Source: Cladorhizidae sp. MBARI D1340-BT2 (lineage: Eukaryota > Porifera > Demospongiae > Poecilosclerida > Cladorhizidae). Taken from it: 64,000 nt of DNA. Positions 1 to 16,350 of this stretch are shown here, one piece after another. The first letter of the stretch is position 1; each line of letters begins with the position of its first letter. The translations under genes and the position numbers were made by a program. Under the pieces are notes generated by a model. That model had not been told where the DNA came from, ran no database searches, and saw nothing but the letters and a program-made list of their open reading frames with translations. Location: contig JAQNBH010000014.1 in NCBI GenBank assembly GCA_028752905.1, forward strand, positions 22,787,990 through 22,851,989, given 5' to 3'.

Positions 1-50
1 ATATGCACACATGCATCATAAGTAAATGCCTAATGAGCCAATCAATGCAT
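1..50 (+). repeat. Block-closing monomer of the preceding HOR-I block
   Basis: This monomer carries TAATGAGCCA followed by ATCAATGCAT, a cluster of substitutions also found at 3131, 5381, 10581, 14081, 16331 and 19531, each time as the last monomer of a HOR-I block. The window therefore starts at the end of a block whose remainder lies to the left. It is probably a B block, because an A block follows. Confidence 0.85.
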
Positions 51-3000
51 ATATACACACATGCATCATAAGTAAATACCTAGTGAGCGTATGTATGCAT
101 ATATACACACATGCATCATAAGTAAATACCTAGTGAGCCTATGTATGCATATATACACACATGCATCATAAGTAAATACCTAGTGAGTCGATGTATGCAT
201 ATATACACACATGCATCATAAGTAAATGCCTAGTGAGTCTATGTATGCATATATACACACATGCATCATAAGTAAATACCTAGTGAGTCTATGTATGCAT
301 ATATACACACATGCATCGTAAGTAAATACCTAGTGAGCCTATGTATGCATATATGCACACATGCATCATAAGTAAATACCTAGTGAGTCTATGTATGCAT
401 ATATACACACATGCATCATAAGTAAATACCTAGTGAGCCTATGTATGCATATATACACACATGCATCATAAGTAAATACCTAGTGAGCCTATGTATGCAT
501 ATATACACACATGCATCATAAGTAAATGCCTAGTGAGCCTATGTATGCATATATACACACATGCATCATAAGTAAATGCCTAGTGAGTCTATGTAAGCAT
601 ATATACACACATGCATCATAAGTAAATGCCTAGTGAGTCTATGTATGCATATATACACACATGCATCATAAGTAAATGCCTAGTGAGCCTATGTATGCAT
701 ATATGCACACATGCATCATAAGTAAATGCCTAGTGAGCCTATGTATGCATATATGCACACATGCATCATAAGTAAATGCCTAGTGAGTCTATGTATGCAT
801 ATATGCACACATGCATCATAAGTAAATGCCTAGTGAGCCTATGTATGCATATATACACACATGCATCATAAGTAAATACCTAGTGAGTCTATGTATGCAT
901 ATATACACACATGCATCATAAGTAAATGCCTAGTGAGCCTATGTATGCATATATACACACATGCATCATAAGTAAATACCTAGTGAGCCTAAGTATGCAT
1001 ATATGCACACATGCATCATAAGTAAATGCCTAGTGAGCCTATGTATGCATATATACACACATGCATCATAAGTAAATGCCTAGTGAGCCTATGTATACAT
1101 ATATGCACACATGCATCATAAGTAAATGCCTAGTGAGCCTATGTATGCATATATACACACATGTATCATAAGTAAATACCTAGTGAGCCTATGTATGCAT
1201 ATATACACACATGCATCATAAGTAAATACATAGTGAGCCTATGTATGCATATATGCACACATGCATCATAAGTAAATGCCTAGTGAGCCTATGTATGCAT
1301 ATATACACACATGCATCATAAGTAAATACCTAGTGAGCCTAAGTATGCATATATGCACACATGCATCATAAGTAAATGCCTAGTGAGCCTATGTATGCAT
1401 ATATACACACATGCATCATAAGTAAATGCCTAGTGAGCCTATGTATGCATATATACACACATGCATCATAAGTAAATGCTTAGTGAGCCTATGTATGCAT
1501 ATATACACACATGCATCATAAGTAAATACCTAGTGAGCCTATGTATGCATATATACACACATGCATCATAAGTAAATACCTAGTGAGCCTAAGTATGCAT
1601 ATATACACACATGCATCATAAGTAAATACCTAGTGATTCTATGTATGCATATATGCACACATGCATCATAAGTAAATGCCTAGTGAGCCTATGTATGCAT
1701 ATATACACACATGCATCATAAGCAAATGCCTAGTGAGCCTATGTATGCATATATACACACATGCATCATAACTAAATGCCTAGTGAGCCTATGTATGCAT
1801 ATATACACACATGCATCATAAGTAAATGCCTAGTGAGCCTATGTATGCATATATACACACATGCATCATAACTAAATGCCTAGTGAGCCTATGTATGCAT
1901 ATATACACACATGCATCATAAGTAAATGCCTAGTGAATCTATGTATGCATATATACACATATGCATCATAAGTAAATGCCTAGTGAGTCTATGTATGCAT
2001 ATATACACACATGTATCATAAGTAAATACCTAGTGAGTCTATGTAAGCATATATACACACATGCATCATAAGTAAATGCCTAGTGAGCCTATGTATGCAT
2101 ATATACACACATGCATCATAAGTAAATACCTAGTGAGTCTATGTATGCATATATACACACATGCATCATAAGTAAATACCTAGTGAGCCTATGTATGCAT
2201 ATATACATACATGCATCATAAGTAAATGCCTAGTGAGCCTATGTATGCATATATACACACATGCATCATAAGTAAATGCCTAGTGAGTCTATGTATGCAT
2301 ATATACACACATGCATCATAAGTAAATGCCTAGTGAGCCTATGTATGCATATATACACACATGCATCATAAGTAAATACCTAGTGAGTCTATGTATGCAT
2401 ATATGCACACATGCATCATAAGTAAATACCTAGTGAGCCTATGTATGCATATATACACACATGCATCATAAGTAAATGCCTAGTGAGTCTATGTATGCAT
2501 ATATACACACATGCATCATAAGTAAATGCCTAGTGAGCCTATGTATGCATATATACACACATGCATCATAAGTAAATGCCTAGTGAGTCTATGTATGCAT
2601 ATATACACACATGCATCATAAGTAAATACCTAGTGAGTCTATGTATGCATATATGCACACATGCATCATAAGTAAATACCTAGTGAGCCTATGTATGCAT
2701 ATATACACACATGCATCATAAGTAAATGCCTAGTGAGTCTATGTATGCATATATACACACATGCATCATAAGTAAATGCCTAGTGAGTCTATGTATGCAT
2801 ATATACACACATGCATCATAAGTAAATACCTAGTGAGTCTATGTATGCATATATGCACACATGCATCATAAGTAAATGCCTAGTGAGTCTATGTATGCAT
2901 ATATACACACATGCATCATAAGTAAATACCTAGTGAGCCTATGTATGCATATATGCACACATGCATCATAAGTAAATGCCTAGTGAGTCTATGTATGCAT

Positions 3001-3150
3001 ATATACACACATGCATCATAAGTAAATACCTAGTGAGTCTATGTATGCATATATACACACATGCATCATAAGTAAATGCCTAGTGAGCCTATGTATGCAT
3101 ATATGCACACATGCATCATAAGTAAATGCCTAATGAGCCAATCAATGCAT
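51..3150 (+). repeat. HOR-I block A1 (62 monomers)
   Basis: The block opens with the GAGCGT monomer (81) and closes with the TAATGAGCCA monomer (3131). A-type landmarks are GTAAGCAT at 593, ATGTATACAT at 1091, AGTAAATACA at 1221, AAGTATGCAT at 1341, AGTAAATGCT at 1471, TAGTGATTCT at 1631 and AGCAAATGCC near 1721. The same landmarks in the same order recur in A2, A3 and A4, so the 3.1-kb block, not the monomer, was the unit of recent copying. The first roughly 540 bp are shared with B blocks. Confidence 0.9.
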
Positions 3151-5400
3151 ATATACACACATGCATCATAAGTAAATACCTAGTGAGCGTATGTATGCAT
3201 ATATACACACATGCATCATAAGTAAATACCTAGTGAGCCTATGTATGCATATATACACACATGCATCATAAGTAAATACCTAGTGAGTCGATGTATGCAT
3301 ATATACACACATGCATCATAAGTAAATGCCTAGTGAGTCTATGTATGCATATATACACACATGCATCATAAGTAAATACCTAGTGAGTCTATGTATGCAT
3401 ATATACACACATGCATCGTAAGTAAATACCTAGTGAGCCTATGTATGCATATATGCACACATGCATCATAAGTAAATACCTAGTGAGTCTATGTATGCAT
3501 ATATACACACATGCATCATAAGTAAATACCTAGTGAGCCTATGTATGCATATATACACACATGCATCATAAGTAAATACCTAGTGAGCCTATGTATGCAT
3601 ATATACACACATGCATCATAAGTAAATGCCTAGTGAGCCTATGTATGCATATATACACACATGCATCATAAGTAAATGCCTAGTGAGCCTATGTATGCAT
3701 ATATACACACATGCATCATAAGTAAATACCTAGTGAGCCTATGTATGCATATATACACACATGCATCATAAGTAAATGCCTAGTGAGTCTATGTATGCAT
3801 ATATACACACATGCATCATAAGTAAATACCTAGTGAGCCTATGTATGCATATATACACACATGCATCATAAGTAAATGCCTAGTGAGTCTATGTATGCAT
3901 ATATACACACATGCATCATAAGTAAATGCCTAGTGAGTCTATGTATGCATATATACACACATGCATCATAAGTAAATACCTAGTGAGCCTATGTATGCAT
4001 ATATACACACATGCATCATAAGTAAATACCTAGTGAGCCTATGTATGCATATATACACACATGCATCATAAGTAAATACCTAGTGAGCCTATGTATGCAT
4101 ATATACACACATGCATAATAAGTAAATGCCTAGTGAGCCTATGTATGCATATATACACACATGCATCATAAGTAAATACCTAGTGAGTCTATGTATGCAT
4201 ATATACACACATGCATCATAAGTAAATGCCTAGTGAGCCTATGTATGCATGTATACACACATGCATCATAAGTAAATGCCTAGTGAGCCTATGTATGCAT
4301 ATATACACACATGCATCATAAGTAAATACCTAGTGAGTCTATGTATGCATATATACACACATGCATCATAAGTAAATACCTAGTGAGCCTATGTATGCAT
4401 ATATACACACATGCATCATAAGTAAATACCTAGTGAGCCTATGTATCCATATATGCACACATGCATCATAAGTAAATGCCTAGTGAGCCTATGTATGCAT
4501 ATATACACACATGCATCATAAGTAAATACCTAGTGAGTCTATTTATGCATATATCCACACATGCATCATAAGTAAATGCCTAGTGAGCCTATGTATGCAT
4601 ATATACACACATGCATCATAAGTAAATACCTAGTGAGCCTATGTATGCATATATACACACATGCATCATAAGTAAATACCTAGTGAGTCTATGTATGCAT
4701 ATATACACACATGCATCATAAGTAAATGCCTAGTGAGTCTATGTATGCATATATACACACATGCATCATAAGTAAATGCCTAGTGAGTCTATTTATGCAT
4801 ATATCCACACATGCATCATAAGTAAATGCCTAGTGAGCCTATGTATGCATATATACACACATGCATCATAAGTAAATGCCTAGTGAGGCTATGTATGCAT
4901 ATATACACACATGCATCATAAGTAAATACCTAGTGAGCCTATGTATGCATATATACACACATGCATCATAAGTAAATACCTAGTGAGTCTATGTATGCAT
5001 ATATACACACGTGTATCATAACTAAATACCTAGTGAGTCTATGTATGCATATATGCACACATGCATCATAAGTAAATACCTAGTGAGCCTATGTATGCAT
5101 ATATACACACATGCATCATAAGTAAATACCTAGTGAGTCTATGTATGCATATATACACACATGCATCATAAGTAAATACCTAGTGAGCCTATGTATGCAT
5201 ATATACACACATGCATCATAAGTAAATACCTAGTGAGTCTATGTATGCATATATACACACATGCATCATAAGTAAATACCTAGTGAGTCTATGTATGCAT
5301 ATATACACACATGCATCATAAGTAAATGCCTAGTGAGCCTATGTATGCATATATGCACACATGCATCATAAGTAAATGCCTAATGAGCCAATCAATGCAT
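3151..5400 (+). repeat. HOR-I block B1 (45 monomers)
   Basis: The start is the same as in A blocks (GAGCGT monomer at 3181), then the sequence diverges. B-type landmarks are GTATACACAC at 4251, ATGTATCCAT at 4441, ATTTATGCAT with ATATCCACAC near 4531-4560 and again near 4791-4810, and a GTGTATCATA plus ACTAAATACC monomer near 5011. The block ends with the TAATGAGCCA monomer at 5381. B3 has the same length and the same landmark spacing. ATGCATAATA near 4111 is private to this copy. Confidence 0.9.
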
Positions 5401-8250
5401 ATATACACACATGCATCATAAGTAAATACCTAGTGAGCGTATGTATGCATATATACACACATGCATCATAAGTAAATACCTAGTGAGCCTATGTATGCAT
5501 ATATACACACATGCATCATAAGTAAATACCTAGTGAGTCGATGTATGCATATATACACACATGCATCATAAGTAAATGCCTAGTGAGTCTATGTATGCAT
5601 ATATACACACATGCATCATAAGTAAATACCTAGTGAGTCTATGTATGCATATATACACACATGCATCGTAAGTAAATACCTAGTGAGCCTATGTATGCAT
5701 ATATGCACACATGCATCATAAGTAAATACCTAGTGAGTCTATGTATGCATATATACACACATGCATCATAAGTAAATACCTAGTGAGCCTATGTATGCAT
5801 ATATACACACATGCATCATAAGTAAATACCTAGTGAGCCTATGTATGCATATATACACACATGCATCATAAGTAAATGCCTAGTGAGCCTATGTATGCAT
5901 ATATACACACATGCATCATAAGTAAATGCCTAGTGAGTCTATGTAAGCATATATACACACATGCATCATAAGTAAATGCCTAGTGAGTCTATGTATGCAT
6001 ATATACACACATGCATCATAAGTAAATGCCTAGTGAGCCTATGTATGCATATATGCACACATGCATCATAAGTAAATGCCTAGTGAGCCTATGTATGCAT
6101 ATATGCACACATGCATCATAAGTAAATGCCTAGTGAGTCTATGTATGCATATATGCACACATGCATCATAAGTAAATGCCTAGTGAGCCTATGTATGCAT
6201 ATATACACACATGCATCATAAGTAAATACCTAGTGAGTCTATGTATGCATATATACACACATGCATCATAAGTAAATGCCTAGTGAGCCTATGTATGCAT
6301 ATATACACACATGCATCATAAGTAAATACCTAGTGAGCCTAAGTATGCATATATGCACACATGCATCATAAGTAAATGCCTAGTGAGCCTATGTATGCAT
6401 ATATACACACATGCATCATAAGTAAATGCCTAGTGAGCCTATGTATACATATATGCACACATGCATCATAAGTAAATGCCTAGTGAGCCTATGTATGCAT
6501 ATATACACACATGTATCATAAGTAAATACCTAGTGAGCCTATGTATGCATATATACACACATGCATCATAAGTAAATACATAGTGAGCCTATGTATGCAT
6601 ATATGCACACATGCATCATAAGTAAATGCCTAGTGAGCCTATGTATGCATATATACACACATGCATCATAAGTAAATACCTAGTGAGCCTAAGTATGCAT
6701 ATATGCACACATGCATCATAAGTAAATGCCTAGTGAGCCTATGTATGCATATATACACACATGCATCATAAGTAAATGCCTAGTGAGCCTATGTATGCAT
6801 ATATACACACATGCATCATAAGTAAATGCTTAGTGAGCCTATGTATGCATATATACACACATGCATCATAAGTAAATACCTAGTGAGCCTATGTATGCAT
6901 ATATACACACATGCATCATAAGTAAATACCTAGTGAGCCTAAGTATGCATATATACACACATGCATCATAAGTAAATACCTAGTGATTCTATGTATGCAT
7001 ATATGCACACATGCATCATAAGTAAATGCCTAGTGAGCCTATGTATGCATATATACACACATGCATCATAAGCAAATGCCTAGTGAGCCTATGTATGCAT
7101 ATATACACACATGCATCATAACTAAATGCCTAGTGAGCCTATGTATGCATATATACACACATGCATCATAAGTAAATGCCTAGTGAGCCTATGTATGCAT
7201 ATATACACACATGCATCATAACTAAATGCCTAGTGAGCCTATGTATGCATATATACACACATGCATCATAAGTAAATGCCTAGTGAATCTATGTATGCAT
7301 ATATACACATATGCATCATAAGTAAATGCCTAGTGAGTCTATGTATGCATATATACACACATGTATCATAAGTAAATACCTAGTGAGTCTATGTAAGCAT
7401 ATATACACACATGCATCATAAGTAAATGCCTAGTGAGCCTATGTATGCATATATACACACATGCATCATAAGTAAATACCTAGTGAGTCTATGTATGCAT
7501 ATATACACACATGCATCATAAGTAAATACCTAGTGAGCCTATGTATGCATATATACATACATGCATCATAAGTAAATGCCTAGTGAGCCTATGTATGCAT
7601 ATATACACACATGCATCATAAGTAAATGCCTAGTGAGTCTATGTATGCATATATACACACATGCATCATAAGTAAATGCCTAGTGAGCCTATGTATGCAT
7701 ATATACACACATGCATCATAAGTAAATACCTAGTGAGTCTATGTATGCATATATGCACACATGCATCATAAGTAAATACCTAGTGAGCCTATGTATGCAT
7801 ATATACACACATGCATCATAAGTAAATGCCTAGTGAGTCTATGTATGCATATATACACACATGCATCATAAGTAAATGCCTAGTGAGCCTATGTATGCAT
7901 ATATACACACATGCATCATAAGTAAATGCCTAGTGAGTCTATGTATGCATATATACACACATGCATCATAAGTAAATACCTAGTGAGTCTATGTATGCAT
8001 ATATGCACACATGCATCATAAGTAAATACCTAGTGAGCCTATGTATGCATATATACACACATGCATCATAAGTAAATGCCTAGTGAGTCTATGTATGCAT
8101 ATATACACACATGCATCATAAGTAAATGCCTAGTGAGTCTATGTATGCATATATACACACATGCATCATAAGTAAATACCTAGTGAGTCTATGTATGCAT
8201 ATATGCACACATGCATCATAAGTAAATGCCTAGTGAGTCTATGTATGCAT
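5401..8250 (+). repeat. HOR-I block A2, lacking its last five monomers
   Basis: This block follows A1 landmark for landmark, for example TAGTGATTCT at 6981 (exactly 5,350 bp after 1631). It then stops 250 bp early: the closing TAATGAGCCA monomer and the four before it are missing, and the next GAGCGT monomer follows at once. A clean five-monomer deletion by unequal exchange explains this. Confidence 0.88.
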
Positions 8251-10600
8251 ATATACACACATGCATCATAAGTAAATACCTAGTGAGCGTATGTATGCAT
8301 ATATACACACATGCATCATAAGTAAATACCTAGTGAGCCTATGTATGCATATATACACACATGCATCATAAGTAAATACCTAGTGAGTCGATGTATGCAT
8401 ATATACACACATGCATCATAAGTAAATGCCTAGTGAGTCTATGTATGCATATATACACACATGCATCATAAGTAAATACCTAGTGAGTCTATGTATGCAT
8501 ATATACACACATGCATCGTAAGTAAATATCTAGTGAGCCTATGTATGCATATATGCACACATGCATCATAAGTAAATACCTAGTGAGTCTATGTATGCAT
8601 ATATACACACATGCATCATAAGTAAATACCTAGTGAGCCTATGTATGCATATATACACACATGCATCATAAGTAAATACCTAGTGAGCCTATGTATGCAT
8701 ATATACACACATGCATCATAAGTAAATGCCTAGTGAGCCTATGTATGCATATATACACACATGCATCATAAGTAAATGCCTAGTGAGCCTATGTATGCAT
8801 ATATACACACATGCATCATAAGTAAATACCTAGTGAGCCTATGTATGCATATATACACACATGCATCATAAGTAAATGCCTAGTGAGTCTATGTATGCAT
8901 ATATACACACATGCATCATAAGTAAATACCTAGTGAGCCTATGTATGCATATATACACACATGCATCATAAGTAAATGCCTAGTGAGTCTATGTATGCAT
9001 ATATACACACATGCATCATAAGTAAATGCCTAGTGAGTCTATGTATGCATATATACACACATGCATCATAAGTAAATACCTAGTGAGCCTATGTATGCAT
9101 ATATACACACATGCATCATAAGTAAATACCTAGTGAGCCTATGTATGCATATATACACACATGCATCATAAGTAAATACCTAGTGAGCCTATGTATGCAT
9201 ATATACACACATGCATCATAAGTAAATGCCTAGTGAGCCTATGTATGCATATATACACACATGCATCATAAGTAAATACCTAGTGAGTCTATGTATGCAT
9301 ATATACACACATGCATCATAAGTAAATGCCTAGTGAGCCTATGTATGCATGTATACACACATGCATCATAAGTAAATGCCTAGTGAGCCTATGTATGCAT
9401 ATATACACACATGCATCATAAGTAAATACCTAGTGAGTCTATGTATGCATATATACACACATGCATCATAAGTAAATACCTAGTGAGCCTATGTATGCAT
9501 ATATACACACATGCATCATAAGTAAATACCTAGTGAGCCTATGTATCCATATATGCACACATGCATCATAAGTAAATGCCTAGTGAGCCTATGTATGCAT
9601 ATATACACACATGCATCATAAGTAAATACCTAGTGAGTCTATTTATGCATATATCCACACATGCATCATAAGTAAATGCCTAGTGAGCCTATGTATGCAT
9701 ATATACACACATGCATCATAAGTAAATACCTAGTGAGCCTATGTATGCATATATACACACATGCATCATAAGTAAATACCTAGTGAGTCTATGTATGCAT
9801 ATATACACACATGCATCATAAGTAAATGCCTAGTGAGCCTATGTATGCATGTATACACACATGCATCATAAGTAAATGCCTAGTGAGCCTATGTATGCAT
9901 ATATACACACATGCATCATAAGTAAATACCTAGTGAGTCTATGTATGCATATATACACACATGCATCATAAGTAAATACCTAGTGAGCCTATGTATGCAT
10001 ATATACACACATGCATCATAAGTAAATGCCTAGTGAGCCTATGTATGCATATATACACACATGCATCATAAGTAAATGCCTAGTGAGGCTATGTATGCAT
10101 ATATACACACATGCATCATAAGTAAATACCTAGTGAGCCTATGTATGCATATATACACACATGCATCATAAGTAAATACCTAGTGAGTCTATGTATGCAT
10201 ATATACACACGTGTATCATAACTAAATACCTAGTGAGTCTATGTATGCATATATGCACACATGCATCATAAGTAAATACCTAGTGAGCCTATGTATGCAT
10301 ATATACACACATGCATCATAAGTAAATACCTAGTGAGTCTATGTATGCATATATACACACATGCATCATAAGTAAATACCTAGTGAGCCTATGTATGCAT
10401 ATATACACACATGCATCATAAGTAAATACCTAGTGAGTCTATGTATGCATATATACACACATGCATCATAAGTAAATACCTAGTGAGTCTATGTATGCAT
10501 ATATACACACATGCATCATAAGTAAATGCCTAGTGAGCCTATGTATGCATATATGCACACATGCATCATAAGTAAATGCCTAATGAGCCAATCAATGCAT
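8251..10600 (+). repeat. HOR-I block B2, internally rearranged (47 monomers)
   Basis: This is B type by landmark order but 100 bp longer than B1. The GTATACACAC monomer appears twice (9351 and 9851, 500 bp apart), while the second ATATCCACAC monomer of B1 is absent. That indicates a local duplication replacing sequence. Private change: AGTAAATATC near 8521. Confidence 0.88.
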
Positions 10601-13600
10601 ATATACACACATGCATCATAAGTAAATACCTAGTGAGCGTATGTATGCATATATACACACATGCATCATAAGTAAATACCTAGTGAGCCTATGTATGCAT
10701 ATATACACACATGCATCATAAGTAAATACCTAGTGAGTCGATGTATGCATATATACACACATGCATCATAAGTAAATGCCTAGTGAGTCTATGTATGCAT
10801 ATATACACACATGCATCATAAGTAAATACCTAGTGAGTCTATGTATGCATATATACACACATGCATCGTAAGTAAATACCTAGTGAGCCTATGTATGCAT
10901 ATATGCACACATGCATCATAAGTAAATACCTAGTGAGTCTATGTATGCATATATACACACATGCATCATAAGTAAATACCTAGTGAGCCTATGTATGCAT
11001 ATATACACACATGCATCATAAGTAAATACCTAGTGAGTCGATGTATGCATATATACACACATGCATCATAAGTAAATGCCTAGTGAGTCTATGTATGCAT
11101 ATATACACACATGCATCATAAGTAAATACCTAGTGAGTCTATGTATGCATATATACACACATGCATCGTAAGTAAATACCTAGTGAGCCTATGTATGCAT
11201 ATATGCACACATGCATCATAAGTAAATACCTAGTGAGTCTATGTATGCATATATACACACATGCATCATAAGTAAATACCTAGTGAGCCTATGTATGCAT
11301 ATATACACACATGCATCATAAGTAAATACCTAGTGAGCCTATGTATGCATATATACACACATGCATCATAAGTAAATGCCTAGTGAGCCTATGTATGCAT
11401 ATATACACACATGCATCATAAGTAAATGCCTAGTGAGTCTATGTAAGCATATATACACACATGCATCATAAGTAAATGCCTAGTGAGTCTATGTATGCAT
11501 ATATACACACATGCATCATAAGTAAATGCCTAGTGAGCCTATGTATGCATATATGCACACATGCATCATAAGTAAATGCCTAGTGAGCCTATGTATGCAT
11601 ATATGCACACATGCATCATAAGTAAATGCCTAGTGAGTCTATGTATGCATATATGCACACATGCATCATAAGTAAATGCCTAGTGAGCCTATGTATGCAT
11701 ATATACACACATGCATCATAAGTAAATACCTAGTGAGTCTATGTATGCATATATACACACATGCATCATAAGTAAATGCCTAGTGAGCCTATGTATGCAT
11801 ATATACACACATGCATCATAAGTAAATACCTAGTGAGCCTAAGTATGCATATATGCACACATGCATCATAAGTAAATGCCTAGTGAGCCTATGTATGCAT
11901 ATATACACACATGCATCATAAGTAAATGCCTAGTGAGCCTATGTATACATATATGCACACATGCATCATAAGTAAATGCCTAGTGAGCCTATGTATGCAT
12001 ATATACACACATGTATCATAAGTAAATACCTAGTGAGCCTATGTATGCATATATACACACATGCATCATAAGTAAATACATAGTGAGCCTATGTATGCAT
12101 ATATGCACACATGCATCATAAGTAAATGCCTAGTGAGCCTATGTATGCATATATACACACATGCATCATAAGTAAATACCTAGTGAGCCTAAGTATGCAT
12201 ATATGCACACATGCATCATAAGTAAATGCCTAGTGAGCCTATGTATGCATATATACACACATGCATCATAAGTAAATGCCTAGTGAGCCTATGTATGCAT
12301 ATATACACACATGCATCATAAGTAAATGCTTAGTGAGCCTATGTATGCATATATACACACATGCATCATAAGTAAATACCTAGTGAGCCTATGTATGCAT
12401 ATATACACACATGCATCATAAGTAAATACCTAGTGAGCCTAAGTATGCATATATACACACATGCATCATAAGTAAATACCTAGTGATTCTATGTATGCAT
12501 ATATGCACACATGCATCATAAGTAAATGCCTAGTGAGCCTATGTATGCATATATACACACATGCATCATAAGCAAATGCCTAGTGAGCCTATGTATGCAT
12601 ATATACACACATGCATCATAACTAAATGCCTAGTGAGCCTATGTATGCATATATACACACATGCATCATAAGTAAATGCCTAGTGAGCCTATGTATGCAT
12701 ATATACACACATGCATCATAACTAAATGCCTAGTGAGCCTATGTATGCATATATACACACATGCATCATAAGTAAATGCCTAGTGAATCTATGTATGCAT
12801 ATATACACATATGCATCATAAGTAAATGCCTAGTGAGTCTATGTATGCATATATACACACATGTATCATAAGTAAATACCTAGTGAGTCTATGTAAGCAT
12901 ATATACACACATGCATCATAAGTAAATGCCTAGTGAGCCTATGTATGCATATATACACACATGCATCATAAGTAAATACCTAGTGAGTCTATGTATGCAT
13001 ATATACACACATGCATCATAAGTAAATACCTAGTGAGCCTATGTATGCATATATACATACATGCATCATAAGTAAATGCCTAGTGAGCCTATGTATGCAT
13101 ATATACACACATGCATCATAAGTAAATGCCTAGTGAGTCTATGTATGCATATATACACACATGCATCATAAGTAAAGGCCTAGTGAGCCTATGTATGCAT
13201 ATATACACACATGCATCATAAGTAAATACCTAGTGAGTCTATGTATGCATATATGCACACATGCATCATAAGTAAATACCTAGTGAGCCTATGTATGCAT
13301 ATATACACACATGCATCATAAGTAAATGCCTAGTGAGTCTATGTATGCATATATACACACATGCATCATAAGTAAATGCCTAGTGAGCCTATGTATGCAT
13401 ATATACACACATGCATCATAAGTAAATGCCTAGTGAGTCTATGTATGCATATATACACACATGCATCATAAGTAAATACCTAGTGAGTCTATGTATGCAT
13501 ATATGCACACATGCATCATAAGTAAATACCTAGTGAGCCTATGTATGCATATATACACACATGCATCATAAGTAAATGCCTAGTGAGTCTATGTATGCAT

Positions 13601-14100
13601 ATATACACACATGCATCATAAGTAAATGCCTAGTGAGTCTATGTATGCATATATACACACATGCATCATAAGTAAATACCTAGTGAGTCTATGTATGCAT
13701 ATATGCACACATGCATCATAAGTAAATGCCTAGTGAGTCTATGTATGCATATATACACACATGCATCATAAGTAAATACCTAGTGAGCCTATGTATGCAT
13801 ATATGCACACATGCATCATAAGTAAATGCCTAGTGAGTCTATGTATGCATATATGCACACATGCATCATAAGTAAATGCCTAGTGAGTCTATGTATGCAT
13901 ATATACACACATGCATCATAAGTAAATGCCTAGTGAGTCTATGTATGCATATATACACACATGCATCATAAGTAAATACCTAGTGAGTCTATGTATGCAT
14001 ATATACACACATGCATCATAAGTAAATGCCTAGTGAGCCTATGTATGCATATATGCACACATGCATCATAAGTAAATGCCTAATGAGCCAATCAATGCAT
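10601..14100 (+). repeat. HOR-I block A3, expanded (70 monomers)
   Basis: A-type landmarks are all present (TAGTGATTCT at 12481), but the block is 400 bp longer than A1. A 300-bp tandem duplication lies at 10,701-11,300, and two extra monomers lie near 13,801-13,900. AGTAAAGGCC near 13,171 is private to this copy. All length changes are whole multiples of 50 bp. Confidence 0.9.
10701..11300 (+). repeat. 300-bp tandem duplication inside A3
   Basis: Six monomers at 10,701-11,000 are repeated at 11,001-11,300. The rare TAGTGAGTCG (10,731 and 11,031) and ATGCATCGTA (10,861 and 11,161) variants mark both copies. Every other HOR-I block has one of each. This is a recent, copy-specific event. Confidence 0.93.
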
Positions 14101-16350
14101 ATATACACACATGCATCATAAGTAAATACCTAGTGAGCGTATGTATGCATATATACACACATGCATCATAAGTAAATACCTAGTGAGCCTATGTATGCAT
14201 ATATACACACATGCATCATAAGTAAATACCTAGTGAGTCGATGTATGCATATATACACACATGCATCATAAGTAAATGCCTAGTGAGTCTATGTATGCAT
14301 ATATACACACATGCATCATAAGTAAATACCTAGTGAGTCTATGTATGCATATATACACACATGCATCGTAAGTAAATACCTAGTGAGCCTATGTATGCAT
14401 ATATGCACACATGCATCATAAGTAAATACCTAGTGAGTCTATGTATGCATATATACACACATGCATCATAAGTAAATACCTAGTGAGCCTATGTATGCAT
14501 ATATACACACATGCATCATAAGTAAATACCTAGTGAGCCTATGTATGCATATATACACACATGCATCATAAGTAAATGCCTAGTGAGCCTATGTATGCAT
14601 ATATACACACATGCATCATAAGTAAATGCCTAGTGAGCCTATGTATGCATATATACACACATGCATCATAAGTAAATACCTAGTGAGCCTATGTATGCAT
14701 ATATACACACATGCATCATAAGTAAATGCCTAGTGAGTCTATGTATGCATATATACACACATGCATCATAAGTAAATACCTAGTGAGCCTATGTATGCAT
14801 ATATACACACATGCATCATAAGTAAATGCCTAGTGAGTCTATGTATGCATATATACACACATGCATCATAAGTAAATGCCTAGTGAGTCTATGTATGCAT
14901 ATATACACACATGCATCATAAGTAAATACCTAGTGAGCCTATGTATGCATATATACACACATGCATCATAAGTAAATACCTAGTGAGCCTATGTATGCAT
15001 ATATACACACATGCATCATAAGTAAATACCTAGTGAGCCTATGTATGCATATATACACACATGCATCATAAGTAAATGCCTAGTGAGCCTATGTATGCAT
15101 ATATACACACATGCATCATAAGTAAATACCTAGTGAGTCTATGTATGCATATATACACACATGCATCATAAGTAAATGCCTAGTGAGCCTATGTATGCAT
15201 GTATACACACATGCATCATAAGTAAATGCCTAGTGAGCCTATGTATGCATATATACACACATGCATCATAAGTAAATACCTAGTGAGTCTATGTATGCAT
15301 ATATACACACATGCATCATAAGTAAATACCTAGTGAGCCTATGTATGCATATATACACACATGCATCATAAGTAAATACCTAGTGAGCCTATGTATCCAT
15401 ATATGCACACATGCATCATAAGTAAATGCCTAGTGAGCCTATGTATGCATATATACACACATGCATCATAAGTAAATACCTAGTGAGTCTATTTATGCAT
15501 ATATCCACACATGCATCATAAGTAAATGCCTAGTGAGCCTATGTATGCATATATACACACATGCATCATAAGTAAATACCTAGTGAGCCTATGTATGCAT
15601 ATATACACACATGCATCATAAGTAAATACCTAGTGAGTCTATGTATGCATATATACACACATGCATCATAAGTAAATGCCTAGTGAGTCTATGTATGCAT
15701 ATATACACACATGCATCATAAGTAAATGCCTAGTGAGTCTATTTATGCATATATCCACACATGCATCATAAGTAAATGCCTAGTGAGCCTATGTATGCAT
15801 ATATACACACATGCATCATAAGTAAATGCCTAGTGAGGCTATGTATGCATATATACACACATGCATCATAAGTAAATACCTAGTGAGCCTATGTATGCAT
15901 ATATACACACATGCATCATAAGTAAATACCTAGTGAGTCTATGTATGCATATATACACACGTGTATCATAACTAAATACCTAGTGAGTCTATGTATGCAT
16001 ATATGCACACATGCATCATAAGTAAATACCTAGTGAGCCTATGTATGCATATATACACACATGCATCATAAGTAAATACCTAGTGAGTCTATGTATGCAT
16101 ATATACACACATGCATCATAAGTAAATACCTAGTGAGCCTATGTATGCATATATACACACATGCATCATAAGTAAATACCTAGTGAGTCTATGTATGCAT
16201 ATATACACACATGCATCATAAGTAAATACCTAGTGAGTCTATGTATGCATATATACACACATGCATCATAAGTAAATGCCTAGTGAGCCTATGTATGCAT
16301 ATATGCACACATGCATCATAAGTAAATGCCTAATGAGCCAATCAATGCAT
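14101..16350 (+). repeat. HOR-I block B3 (45 monomers)
   Basis: The length equals B1 (2,250 bp), with landmarks at the same offsets, for example GTATACACAC 1,100 bp from the block start in both. It closes with TAATGAGCCA at 16,331. Near identity with B1, about 11 kb away, shows recent homogenisation. Confidence 0.9.
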